Source: Stieleria neptunia (GTDB taxonomy: Bacteria > Planctomycetota > Planctomycetia > Pirellulales > Pirellulaceae). Taken from it: DNA of 64,000 bases. Positions 18,168 to 26,611 of this stretch are shown one piece after another; positions within the stretch are counted from its first letter, which is position 1, and every line of letters starts with the position of its first letter. Where the stretch lies: contig NZ_CP037423.1 of assembly GCF_007754155.1 (NCBI RefSeq), forward strand, positions 5,114,865-5,178,864, given 5' to 3'. The translations under genes and the position numbers were made by a program. A model generated the notes under the pieces. The model worked only from the letters and a program-made list of their open reading frames with translations, was not told the origin of the DNA and ran no database searches.

Positions 18168-18931
18168 GATCCGGGTTACCTTTGACCGCGCATTTGCTGG
18201 AGTCTGGAATTCATCGTTGATCGATCATAACAGCCGTTACGGACCTCAACAAAGGGGCAGGCGTAATCAATAGACTCGGTCCCAATGCCGTTCAGCATAC
18301 CGCAGCCACCTCAACACCAGCACTCCGCTTTGGCCCAACTTCAGGTCTCGTTGTTTTACCTCGTCGCTAGCCGTGTCGACCCCCTGAAGCGTGACAAGAA
18401 ACGGCCAATCTTTCGTGAAGAACTTGAGACCACGAAGATCGTCCGCATCGACTCGTGGGGCGTTTTCTCGCCCGGGGAAAGCAATCGCGCTGTGTCCCCG
18501 GCATTCATGCAATCCGAATGCAGCAAGCGGAAAAGTAGCCCACCGATGGCAGCGCGAACCCGCGGATCGTCCTGCGAATTACTATCCGTGGGTTCGCGCT
18601 GCCATCCGTGGGTTCATTCTCTTACCTCCCAAGTAGTCTACTAGGATGTAACAGACGCGAATCGCTCCCCATCGATTGGAAACGCAAGCAAGCGATGCAA
18701 TCAATCCACGCGCCCGAGATTGATTCTGACAATGCACCTGTCGGTTTTTGCGGTCGGAGCGTGCGTTCTAGCCGGCGATCGCAAACTCTTGACGGGCGGC
18801 ACCATTCACCCCTTGCCACAACGAATTTTTCGACGTCGCAGTCGCTTCCTATTCGCGTCGCCGATGCGGATTTGCGGTATCATGCGTCGATTCCTTCCGA
18901 ACTCCTTCCGAACGCTAAGTGAGACTGTCGT
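18168..18931. other. Gene-poor stretch between the helicase and PQQ-propeller genes
   Basis: An 81-residue minus-strand frame (18267-18512, with DDLRGLKFFTKDWPF) could be a remnant of the C-terminus of a DUF4143-type ATPase, but the similarity is weak and the frame has no clear ribosome binding site. The stretch also contains palindrome copy 3 and GGCGGCACCATTCACCCC near 18796, a scrap of the TIR element right end. Confidence 0.3.
18538..18613. repeat. ~75-bp palindrome family, copy 3
   Basis: GATGGCAGCGCGAACCCGCGGAT pairs with ATCCGTGGGTTCGCGCTGCCATC nearby. The outer arms match copies 1 and 2, but the central loop differs (CGTCCTGCGAATTACT). Compensating differences in both arms suggest the fold is conserved. 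Confidence 0.8.
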
Positions 18932-20191
18932 ATGCGTTTTCTATTGGGTGCGTTGTTTGTCGCCGCGGGCTTGTTATCGGCTTCCAGCTCACTACGCGGT
19001 GACGATTGGACTCGCTTCCGGGGGCCAAACGGGCAGGGAAAATCGTCTGAAAGAAGCCTGCCGCTTAAGTGGTCCGAAGAGAACAACGTCGCCTGGAAAA
19101 CCACGATACCGGGGCAAGGCTGGTCGTCTCCGATTGTGTCTGGTGACCACGTCTTTGTGACGACCGCAACGGAAAAGGGTGCTTCGTGTCGAGTGATCGG
19201 AATCGACCGCACCACTGGCGACCTACTTTGGAACACGGAAGTCCACCGACAAACTCCAAGACCCAAGCGAGCCCAGAACTCCTATGCCACGCCGACGCCG
19301 GTGTCCGACGGTGCACGCGTGTACGCCGCGTTTTACGACGGAACGATCGTTGCCGTCGACTTCGACGGCAAATTGGTCTGGAAGAACGAAGACGTCGACT
19401 TTCACAGCTTGCACGGGCTCGGTGCTTCGCCGATTCTGGTCGGCGGACTGATCATCATGCCCTTCGACGGCAGCAGTCGAGAGGAGCAGCGCGTCGGTTG
19501 GAAGGAACCGTGGGACCAGGCCGTCGTGCTGGCCGTGGACAAGGAGACCGGCAACACAAAGTGGCGCGGCAAGCGCGGGCTGTCTCGGGTTGGACACGTG
19601 ACCGCGATCGCGATCGACAACGGCCAGACCGTGGTCAGTGCCGGTGGCGACCGAGTCCAAGCGCACGACGTCGCAACGGGCGAGCGTCTCTGGTCGGTCT
19701 ACAGCCAGGGTGAGGGCGTGACACCGTCGCCCGTGCTGGGTGAAGGTCTGATCTTCACGTCATCCGGTTTCGAGGAACCGACGATTCGAGCGATTCGCCC
19801 CGGCGGTCGCGGGGACGTGACCGAATCGCACATCGTTTGGGAACAGACACGCGGTGTCCCGGCCTTACCGTCGCCGCTGTACGTCGAGCCGTTTCTCTAC
19901 ACGATCACTCGCGACAATATCCTGCACTGCATCGAAGCGAAAACAGGCAAAGTTGTCTGGCAGGAACGACTCGACGGCAATTACTCCGCGTCGCCACTGC
20001 TGGCCGACGGCCGAATCTATATCACGTCAGAAGAAGGTATCACCACGGTGCTCGAGCCCGGACCGCGATACAAAGAGATCACCCGAAACACGCTCAACGG
20101 TAAGTCGATGGCATCGATCGCGGTTTCCCAAGGCAACTTCTTCATTCGAACCGGCGATCGCCTCTACTGCATCGGAAACCAACCCCGCTGA
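18932..20191 (+). CDS. Exported PQQ-binding-like beta-propeller protein
   Basis: The 419-residue product has a signal peptide (residues 1-23) and starts its mature part with DDWTRFRGPNGQGKS, a very common opening of planctomycete outer-wall propellers. Repeated blades follow the pattern ATGERLW, KTGKVVWQERL, and D-G-K-L-V-W-K. The family includes PQQ-dependent dehydrogenases and the outer-membrane assembly factor BamB. Here no dehydrogenase catalytic residues are obvious, so a binding role is more likely. The ATG at 18932 has only a weak upstream GTGAG. It stands alone. Confidence 0.85.
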   Translation: MRFLLGALFVAAGLLSASSSLRGDDWTRFRGPNGQGKSSERSLPLKWSEENNVAWKTTIPGQGWSSPIVSGDHVFVTTATEKGASCRVIGIDRTTGDLLWNTEVHRQTPRPKRAQNSYATPTPVSDGARVYAAFYDGTIVAVDFDGKLVWKNEDVDFHSLHGLGASPILVGGLIIMPFDGSSREEQRVGWKEPWDQAVVLAVDKETGNTKWRGKRGLSRVGHVTAIAIDNGQTVVSAGGDRVQAHDVATGERLWSVYSQGEGVTPSPVLGEGLIFTSSGFEEPTIRAIRPGGRGDVTESHIVWEQTRGVPALPSPLYVEPFLYTITRDNILHCIEAKTGKVVWQERLDGNYSASPLLADGRIYITSEEGITTVLEPGPRYKEITRNTLNGKSMASIAVSQGNFFIRTGDRLYCIGNQPR

Positions 20192-20627
20192 TCCGTTACT
20201 GATCGACCCTGGAGAGGTCGTGCCCACCAACGGCTAATGATTTGAGATGGCAGAAAAATCTGGGGCAGAAACATGATAACGGGACGCATCATCGATTAGG
20301 TCCTTTGGAGCTTGTCTTCTGACGAGTGTAGGATACCGGCGAATTCTACTTCGATCCGTAAGCTGGATTGTGCCTTGCCTCTCATGGAATTTGAACCTTG
20401 CCTCCGGTGAAATGAATTCACCACCTGAGGAGGATTGGGAGCGAAAAGCAATCCGCTGCACTCCATCACCCCAGGATTTTTCGATTCTGTTTCGTCGGTG
20501 TTTGCGATCATGTAAACTCATCGTCCCCTCAAATGTTGAAACACCCAAATGTTGTCGCACTCAATGTTGGCACCGAGGGGCCACGCAACCGTAACCTAAA
20601 TTCTCCATTTGAATTCCGAGCAGCACC
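20192..20627. other. Intergenic region with a repeat, no gene
   Basis: Apart from the repeat at 20236-20275, no gene or clear regulatory site is seen before the next gene at 20628. Confidence 0.5.
20236..20275 (+). repeat. GGCAGAAAAATC-type repeat, second location
   Basis: AATGATTTGAGATGGCAGAA onward repeats the first 40 bases of the 8167 element with two or three differences, just after the stop of the propeller gene. Confidence 0.75.
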
Positions 20628-21725
20628 ATGACATTTCAGCAACGTCGTTCACGGCGGACCATCATCAAAGACACATTGGCTGGGGTTTCGAGCGTCGTTG
20701 CGGGAACGGTTTTGTCGAGGAGTTCCTTGTGGGCCGATCAGAACGGGGCAAACACCCAAGCCGATCCCAAGATTCGTGGACCGTTTCCGATTCTGTCAAC
20801 TCCGTTCACTGAATCGGGCGAAGTCGATTACGGCGTCTTGGCACAGGAAGCGAAGTTCGTTGCTTGGGGTGGTTGCCCGGGAATGATCTGGCCTCAATCG
20901 GGAGACAGCGTCGATCTGTTGACGATGGAAGAGAAGATGAAAGGGATGGAGGTTTTGGCCAAGACGGCGCGCAGCCTGCCCACCTCGCTGTGCTTGGGAG
21001 TCCAGGGGAACGATACCGAAGAGATGCTCGCTTTCGCAGAGCACGCTGAAAAACTGGAACCGGAAGCAATCATCTCTCGGCCTCCCGATTCGGGGAAATC
21101 AGAGCAGGACCTGCGGCAGTACTGGAGAGCTCTGGCCGCAGTAGCCAAGCGACCGGTCATTCTGCAAACCACCGGCGGCGTCGCCTACAAAGGGCCACTC
21201 CCGTCACCGGAGCTGATGATCGAACTGGCAAAGGAGTTTCCGCATTTTGGGTACATCAAAGAGGAAGCTGGCGACGTTTTGGGGCGAATGCGTACTTCGA
21301 TCGCTGCCATGCCTCCCGTGCGGCGGGTGTTCAGTGCACGGGGTGGATTTCATTGGCTGAGAGAGTCTCAACTTGGATCGGAAGGTGTGATCACCGAACG
21401 CGCGGCGTACGCGGATGTGCTCACCCGCATCTGGGAATTGCAGCAAAGTGGTGAAGACCCGAAAACCCTGGAAGACGTGTTCAACAAGTTTGTTCAAATG
21501 GTCAAGGTAAAACCGGGCAGTCTGCGTGGGGCCAACTTGAGCATTTGGATGAAGCGAGGCGTCTTCAAGAATATGCTGTCTCGCAATTACGGACCGGGGC
21601 GATCCATCCCCGCCTCGCCAATCGTCTCCGAACTCAAACTCACCGACGAACAGATCGCAGCGGCAGAGATGCGTTTTGACGCCTTGCGGCCTTACCTGAA
21701 AGAGGTAACACCTGACTTGTCGTAG
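20628..21725 (+). CDS. Tat-exported dihydrodipicolinate synthase/N-acetylneuraminate lyase-family protein
   Basis: The 365-residue protein begins with a twin-arginine-like signal (RRSRRTIIKDTLAGVSSVV) and then a DapA/NanA-type TIM barrel: RGPFPILSTPFTESGEVDY, GGCPGMIWPQSGDS and the Schiff-base lysine in YIKEEAG (Lys211). The usual catalytic tyrosine motif before it is replaced by LQTTGG, so it is not a normal DapA. A class I aldolase-type reaction on a sugar acid or keto acid is likely; the substrate is unknown. Export of such enzymes is frequent in planctomycetes. The next gene also has a Tat signal and follows after 61 bases, suggesting one pathway. Confidence 0.85.
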   Translation: MTFQQRRSRRTIIKDTLAGVSSVVAGTVLSRSSLWADQNGANTQADPKIRGPFPILSTPFTESGEVDYGVLAQEAKFVAWGGCPGMIWPQSGDSVDLLTMEEKMKGMEVLAKTARSLPTSLCLGVQGNDTEEMLAFAEHAEKLEPEAIISRPPDSGKSEQDLRQYWRALAAVAKRPVILQTTGGVAYKGPLPSPELMIELAKEFPHFGYIKEEAGDVLGRMRTSIAAMPPVRRVFSARGGFHWLRESQLGSEGVITERAAYADVLTRIWELQQSGEDPKTLEDVFNKFVQMVKVKPGSLRGANLSIWMKRGVFKNMLSRNYGPGRSIPASPIVSELKLTDEQIAAAEMRFDALRPYLKEVTPDLS

Positions 21726-21786
21726 GCCGGTACCGCAGCTGGGAAACAAGCCCCTGACCAAACCCGAAAACTCCATCTATCCCCTC

Positions 21787-23232
21787 ATGAAACAGCCAAC
21801 GCGTCGTCAGTTTTTAAAGCATGTGGCTGCAAGCGGCATCGCCACCTCAGTCACGATCTCCGGCACCAAATCGTCAGGCCAAGTCATCGGTGCCAACGAG
21901 CGGGTTCGGGTTGCGATTGCCGGAATCAATGGCCGCGGGAGCGTCCACATGCGCGGCTTCGGTGCGATGCAGGATGTGGAAATCAGCCATTTGGTTGATC
22001 CGGACAGCCGGCTCTTTGCACCGCGAAGTGCCGCGTTCGAACGACAGACGGGGAAAACGCCGCAGTGTGTGCAAGACATCCGCCGGGTCCTGGATGACCC
22101 CACGGTGGATGCAGTCTCAATCGCAACCCCAAATCATTGGCACGCCCTGATGACCATTTGGGCCTGTCAGGCAGCGAAGGATGTCTACGTCGAAAAGCCT
22201 TGCAGCCACAACATTGTGGAAGGCCGGCGAATGGTCGAAGCGGCCCAGAAGTATCAACGCATCGTCCAGCATGGTACGCAATGGCGTTCCGATCCCAAGT
22301 GGAAGGCTTACACGACCGACATTCGCGAAGGTAAGTACGGCAAACTGAAGACCGCCAATATTCAAATCTTTCGGCCTCGCAAGAGTATTGGCGTGAAAAC
22401 TCCCGTGCCACCGCCTCGCGAATTGGACTTCGACCTTTGGACCGGACCGGCCACGATGAATCCCTATCGGACGAATCTGGTTCATTACCGCTGGCATTGG
22501 ATGTGGGACTATGGCAACGGAGAAATTGGAAATCTTGGTGCCCACGAATTCGAAATGGCACGCTGGGCGATGCCCGAAAGTGCCCAGCCGAAATCCGTGG
22601 TGAGTCTGGGAGGCCGCTATGGGTACGAGGATCAGGCAGACACCCCCAATACCCAGCTCACGCTGTACGATTTCGGCGATGCCCAACTCGTCTGTCAACA
22701 ACGTGGACTGCACTTTGACAAACCGTTGAAAATGAGCATCGATTTCCATACCGATGCAGGCGTCGTCAAAGACGGTAAATTCTATCCCCATGGACAGACG
22801 AAGGGAGAGAAGATCGAGGGCGCCCCTGCGAGTGGACTTCCCGAAAACGAATCACGCGATCACTTGCGGAACTTTATCGATTGCATCCGTAGCCGCAAAC
22901 GCGAGGATCTGGCCTCGGATGTTCTGGATGGGCATCGCACGGCCGTGGTGGCCCACCTGGGCAATCTTTCGTACCGCCTGGGTGACCAGGCTTCGTTCCG
23001 TCACCCGCCTCAACCGCTTTCTGAAAATCAGGTTGCTGCAGAATCCTTTGACCAAATGAAACGGCATCTGGTCGACGCCGCCGGAGTCAATTTGGCGAAC
23101 GCTTCTTATCGAATCGGTCCCACACTCCAATTCGACGCAACGACAGAAACCTTTGTAAATCACCCCGAAGCAAACCACCTCCTGGGCAGAACCTACCGGC
23201 CCGGATTTCAACTGCCAACCATCACCAGCTGA
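21787..23232 (+). CDS. Tat-exported Gfo/Idh/MocA-family oxidoreductase
   Basis: The 481-residue protein has a twin-arginine signal (PTRRQFLKHVAASGIATSV) and an N-terminal Rossmann fold (VRVAIAGINGRGSVHMRGFG). The conserved EKPCSHN motif, with the catalytic-type lysine, precedes a C-terminal alpha/beta domain containing WHWMWDYGNGEIGNLGAHE. This is the exported planctomycete type of the Gfo/Idh/MocA family, NAD(P)-dependent sugar or inositol dehydrogenases that carry their cofactor through Tat export. The substrate is unknown. It is probably co-transcribed with the DapA-like gene upstream and followed after 8 bases by an unrelated DUF6398 gene. Confidence 0.9.
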   Translation: MKQPTRRQFLKHVAASGIATSVTISGTKSSGQVIGANERVRVAIAGINGRGSVHMRGFGAMQDVEISHLVDPDSRLFAPRSAAFERQTGKTPQCVQDIRRVLDDPTVDAVSIATPNHWHALMTIWACQAAKDVYVEKPCSHNIVEGRRMVEAAQKYQRIVQHGTQWRSDPKWKAYTTDIREGKYGKLKTANIQIFRPRKSIGVKTPVPPPRELDFDLWTGPATMNPYRTNLVHYRWHWMWDYGNGEIGNLGAHEFEMARWAMPESAQPKSVVSLGGRYGYEDQADTPNTQLTLYDFGDAQLVCQQRGLHFDKPLKMSIDFHTDAGVVKDGKFYPHGQTKGEKIEGAPASGLPENESRDHLRNFIDCIRSRKREDLASDVLDGHRTAVVAHLGNLSYRLGDQASFRHPPQPLSENQVAAESFDQMKRHLVDAAGVNLANASYRIGPTLQFDATTETFVNHPEANHLLGRTYRPGFQLPTITS

Positions 23233-23240
23233 CGATCATC

Positions 23241-24389
23241 ATGAACCTGACAACTGACGAGGGAAAGCTGTTTTACGACCTGTATGCGGCCCTGCTGTCG
23301 TTCGTGAACCGTAGGCTGGAGGTGTCTTCCGAGACTTTCTCAGACGCTCGGGAGTACACGACCACGCCGCCCGAGATCAGGGTGGCCATACGCGATGCCC
23401 TGTTCGAGCATCGGGAACTGATCGACGAGTTCGTCAAAGAGAACCCCGCAAGGCTGGGGGCCGAGTCATTGGAGATCGTCGGCAGTTGGAAACACGCTCT
23501 GCCGGGCAAGTTCTATATCTTCCGCTACCTGAAAAAGTACACGGTCTTTCTGACCAGTGGCGACTCGCCAAACAAAGCCTATGGCGTACTGGGGTTGGCG
23601 GACCCGATGGTGGATGTCATTGGTCCCTACCTGCCACAGCTGGTTGCAACCGTCCTGCTACCGTACCAGGGCAGGATCATCTATGACGGCATGCTAGCAG
23701 GGTACAACATCAGGTTCGGCGGCGGCATCAAGCGGTCGCTCAACGAGGAGTACAAGCAGGCCAAAGAGAAATTCGGCATCGTTACGTCGCTCGGGGATCA
23801 GGCTGCACCAAAGCCCAAGCAGAAAACGCCCAAGAAGCAGCCACGGAAAGTGAAGGCAGCCCTTGGTGGTCGCTCCGCAGCCGACGAGGCCAAAGCGATT
23901 GCCGAGGAGCTGGCCCAAATGACGGATGCCTTCTGCCGGCAGTTCCTCAACGAGGAATACGCTGTACTGTGCCGCGAGTTGGTTTCGGCTTTGGCGAGGA
24001 AGCGACCATCGCCGCTTCTTCGTGGCAGAAGGGAAACTTGGGCCTCTGGTGTCGTGAGAACCATCGGATGGGCCAACTTCCTTCATGATCCAAGCCAAAC
24101 CCCTCACCTGAATTTGTATTCCATCGATGAAGCTTTCGGCATCGCGGAGAGCACCGGTGCGGCCAAGCTGAAAGAGATCCGGACGATGCTCAGGATTCGG
24201 CAGCTCGATCCCAAATGGACACTCCCCAGCACGATGGACGACAATCCGATGGTCTGGATGCTGGAGGTCAACGGCATCATGATGGATGTTCGCCGCGCCC
24301 CTCGGGAACTTCAAGAAGCGGCCTTCAAGAAGGGCTTGATCCCATACATCCCGGCAGACAGGGCTGAGGCGGACGAGGCATCGCAGTAA
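23241..24389 (+). CDS. DUF6398-domain protein
   Basis: The product has 382 residues. The C-terminal part (about 220-370) matches the DUF6398 type: FCRQFLNEEYAVLCRELVSA, LARKRPSPLLRGRRETWASG, then FLHDPSQTPHLNLY and MLEVNGIMMDVRRAP. This domain often occurs fused to IS1096-passenger or SEC-C-type modules and has no known activity. The N-terminal 190 residues are not recognised, and a Lys/Pro-rich linker (PKPKQKTPKKQPRKVK) separates the two parts. It begins 8 bases after the oxidoreductase stop without its own ribosome binding site, so translational coupling is possible although the functions look unrelated. Confidence 0.75.
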   Translation: MNLTTDEGKLFYDLYAALLSFVNRRLEVSSETFSDAREYTTTPPEIRVAIRDALFEHRELIDEFVKENPARLGAESLEIVGSWKHALPGKFYIFRYLKKYTVFLTSGDSPNKAYGVLGLADPMVDVIGPYLPQLVATVLLPYQGRIIYDGMLAGYNIRFGGGIKRSLNEEYKQAKEKFGIVTSLGDQAAPKPKQKTPKKQPRKVKAALGGRSAADEAKAIAEELAQMTDAFCRQFLNEEYAVLCRELVSALARKRPSPLLRGRRETWASGVVRTIGWANFLHDPSQTPHLNLYSIDEAFGIAESTGAAKLKEIRTMLRIRQLDPKWTLPSTMDDNPMVWMLEVNGIMMDVRRAPRELQEAAFKKGLIPYIPADRAEADEASQ

Positions 24390-24498
24390 GCGGAAAAATT
24401 ATCCGTGATTTGGTCGCGACATGAACTTGCGTTGCCGGTTGTCGTGGGGAAATTCGGCGGGAGCAATTCGGGCCAATACGGCAACGCTTTCGGCGGGT

Positions 24499-24996
24499 CT
24501 AAATCAAGTCTCGGACGGCTTGCTGAAGTGGCAAGAAAAGAGAATTGGAACGTGCCGAAAAAGCGGTGAATCCATAGTGTTCATAAAAACGGATGGCGTT
24601 CTCATCCTTCGCTTCAACGACGATTGCGTAAGCTGCGATCTCGCTTTTCACCGCCCTGCGGATTCCATCGAACAACAACAGACCGCCCAACTTCTTCCCC
24701 TGGTGCGGTTTCGCAACAGCGAGTCGGCCGAGACGCACAACGGGAACGCTGGGATAACGCGGCAGTTTCTTGGCAACATGTTCAGGCAGGTCTTGAATCG
24801 AAACGCCACCCGCCGAGAGCGTGTAGTACCCGGCGATCTCGCCAGACGATTTTCCAATCATAACGAAGCATGCCGTGAATCGGCGACGCACATCTTGGCT
24901 GACCCGCTTCGCGAGATAATCGTTGAGTTCGGGCGAGCCACAATCGAAACCCTTACGATCGTGATTCGCGAGAGCTTCGATGCGGTATGCGGTCAC
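24499..24996 (-). CDS. GNAT acetyltransferase toxin (TacT/AtaT type)
   Basis: The 165-residue GNAT protein has FDCGSPELNDYLAKRVSQD at its N-terminus, the characteristic opening of TacT-like toxins. The acetyl-CoA loop follows in VRLGRLAVAKPHQGKKLGG, with the C-terminal RFYEHYGFTAF. Characterised relatives acetylate aminoacyl-tRNA and block translation. It overlaps the upstream DUF1778 antitoxin gene by four bases (ATGA), the standard order for this module. All motif regions look intact, so the toxin is probably functional. Confidence 0.92.
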   Translation of the reverse strand: MTAYRIEALANHDRKGFDCGSPELNDYLAKRVSQDVRRRFTACFVMIGKSSGEIAGYYTLSAGGVSIQDLPEHVAKKLPRYPSVPVVRLGRLAVAKPHQGKKLGGLLLFDGIRRAVKSEIAAYAIVVEAKDENAIRFYEHYGFTAFSARSNSLFLPLQQAVRDLI

Positions 24997-25277
24997 TCGG
25001 AATCAACCATCTCGTGATACCGTTTGGCAGCATCCCTGAGCGGCTCTGCAACCGGTGGCGGATTCAACAACGCGTCCGCAAATTGCTGCTGGTCGGCGGC
25101 CGAAAGAACAAGCAACTCATGATCAGAGATCGCGCGTTCAGCCGCCTCGCGCGCCGAATTGACCACGAAGTCCGACAGAGTGCGGCCTTGTATCGCGGCC
25201 GCTCGACGAAGTAGCTCAAGCACCGGCTCGGGAAGGCGTGCGTCCAGTCGTGCCGACTTGGGCTCAGGTTGAATCAT
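24993..25277 (-). CDS. DUF1778 ribbon-helix-helix antitoxin
   Basis: The 94-residue protein begins with SARLDARLPEPVLELLRRAA and has LSDFVVNSAREAAERAI, the DUF1778 RHH DNA-binding domain. A C-terminal tail (LLNPPPVAEPLRDAAKRYHE) would wrap the GNAT toxin. In this family the antitoxin binds the operator and, with the toxin, represses the operon. GAGGAGAG lies about ten bases before ATG 25277, and the palindromic operator just upstream fits autoregulation. Confidence 0.92.
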   Translation of the reverse strand: MIQPEPKSARLDARLPEPVLELLRRAAAIQGRTLSDFVVNSAREAAERAISDHELLVLSAADQQQFADALLNPPPVAEPLRDAAKRYHEMVDSE

Positions 25278-25301
25278 GGCTCGTTTCTCTCCTCAGTACC
25301 A

Positions 25302-25323
25302 ACGTACGGCAATTCTACGTACG
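25302..25323. promoter_or_regulatory. Probable operator of the toxin-antitoxin operon
   Basis: Two CGTACG palindromes (ACGTACG and TACGTACG), 15 bases apart centre to centre, lie 25-46 bases upstream of the antitoxin start. This is the usual place for RHH antitoxin binding. Confidence 0.6.
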
Positions 25324-25398
25324 CTGTCAAGTTATTGCGATATTTATGGCAAAACACAGCGTTTTCGATGAGATGGCACCAGATCACTAATGTCACTC

Positions 25399-25968
25399 TT
25401 AGCCGCCGATTGGTGAAAGCCTCCGCAGCTTTACCTGTGCTTTTACCTGCGGAAGACCAATGAGTTCATCGTAGACGCGATTATATCCCACGACGAAGTT
25501 GGGGGTTGCCTCCTGCGGATCGGTCAAAATCCGAAGGTTGCTTTCGTCAGGCCACCAATGGTGATGGGGGATCCTGAAAATATGCCCATGGTGCCTGCCA
25601 TCGTAAGCCGCAATCAGCCAAGGTTCGCGGGCCGCTCCTAAAGCGTACCAGTGAGATCGTGGGCGAAATACCTCCCACGCCCTGTCATAGATGCCGAGAA
25701 AGTCTTCGGGAATACGCCGCGTCCATTGCTTCACTCTTAGGAAAAACTCGAGAGACGCAACCCAAGATCCAAATGCATTTGACAACTTTTGCTTCGCAGT
25801 GCTGCGGTCGTTGCTCGCGAAGTTTCCCGCATCTTTTAACATGAGCCCATACTTAACCATGCTCTGGTACAAGAGTTGTGTTGTGTTTTCATATTCCCCT
25901 GATCGCCTCTCCTGATCCGCCATTTCTCGTGGCGAAATGGATAGGGTACTCGCGAGTCTGATGGGCAT
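25399..25968 (-). CDS. Hypothetical protein
   Basis: I do not recognise the family. The 189-residue product has a helical N-terminal half (LLYQSMVKYGLMLKDAGNF, WVASLEFFLRVKQW) and a C-terminal half rich in aromatic and His residues (YDGRHHGHIFRIPHHHWWPD). The His/Trp cluster could bind a metal, but this is only a visible pattern. The frame opens at 26085; ATG 25968 has GGAG seven bases upstream and is preferred. By eye it is less G/C-rich than surrounding genes, and it lies beside a toxin-antitoxin pair. Confidence 0.55.
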   Translation of the reverse strand: MPIRLASTLSISPREMADQERRSGEYENTTQLLYQSMVKYGLMLKDAGNFASNDRSTAKQKLSNAFGSWVASLEFFLRVKQWTRRIPEDFLGIYDRAWEVFRPRSHWYALGAAREPWLIAAYDGRHHGHIFRIPHHHWWPDESNLRILTDPQEATPNFVVGYNRVYDELIGLPQVKAQVKLRRLSPIGG

Positions 25969-26125
25969 AGTTTGGCTCCGAAAGCGATTGTCAATCGTTG
26001 TGCTTGGCGTCCTAGGAGCATACGTCGCATTCTCAACTGAAACAAAAAAAAACAACTTTCGATCATCGAGTCTTCTTGCGGCCAAACCGTTTTGGCCTTG
26101 GAAAAGGTGTCGGACACGAATTTGA

Positions 26126-26611
26126 CACCCTCAACGCCGTGCGTCAGACGCCGCGAAACACGAATTGGAACACCAGCATCCGATCCACCTGGTCAATGTG
26201 ATGATCAGCTACGATGGCAAGACGTCTGACAAGCACTCATTATGAATCAGCGACCACGATTTGATCGTGCGTCAAATGCGGGAAATTTCGCTCGCGGGGG
26301 CGTGGCCGCGACAACTCCACAAGCCGAGCCCCCCGATCCCGGCTCAAACGAGGAAAGGCCAAACGAACCGGACCTGGGTGTCCCCTTCAGGATGCCGGGA
26401 ATGGATGCGATGACCCCTAGGGACGTCGATTCTATTGCTGCAGCTTTGGGCAGCCCCCATCATCATTCTGCCCCCAACGTCATGTCTACCCAAGTAGAAC
26501 CGCACTTCACCGTTCCCCGTGACGGCGATGTCGGTGTGACTGTCACCATCGAAGTCGCCGACGACGACTTCTCATGCTTGGTGGTTGACAACAACTTGAA
26601 CGCAACGAGGT
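26126..26611. other. Uncertain stretch, possible decayed coding DNA
   Basis: A plus-strand frame begins at 26242 and its first 120 codons (for example VPRDGDVGVTVTIEVADDD) lie outside the metallopeptidase gene. A shorter frame ending near 26244 reads HPIHLVNVMISYDGKTSDKH. Both have some coding look but no family, and the longer frame runs on inside the opposite-strand gene, so I do not call a gene. Confidence 0.25.

Noticed and set aside
18267..18512. Possible DUF4143-like C-terminal fragment
   Set aside because: Only DDLRGLKFF looks familiar; the rest does not follow the family pattern, so no gene is called.
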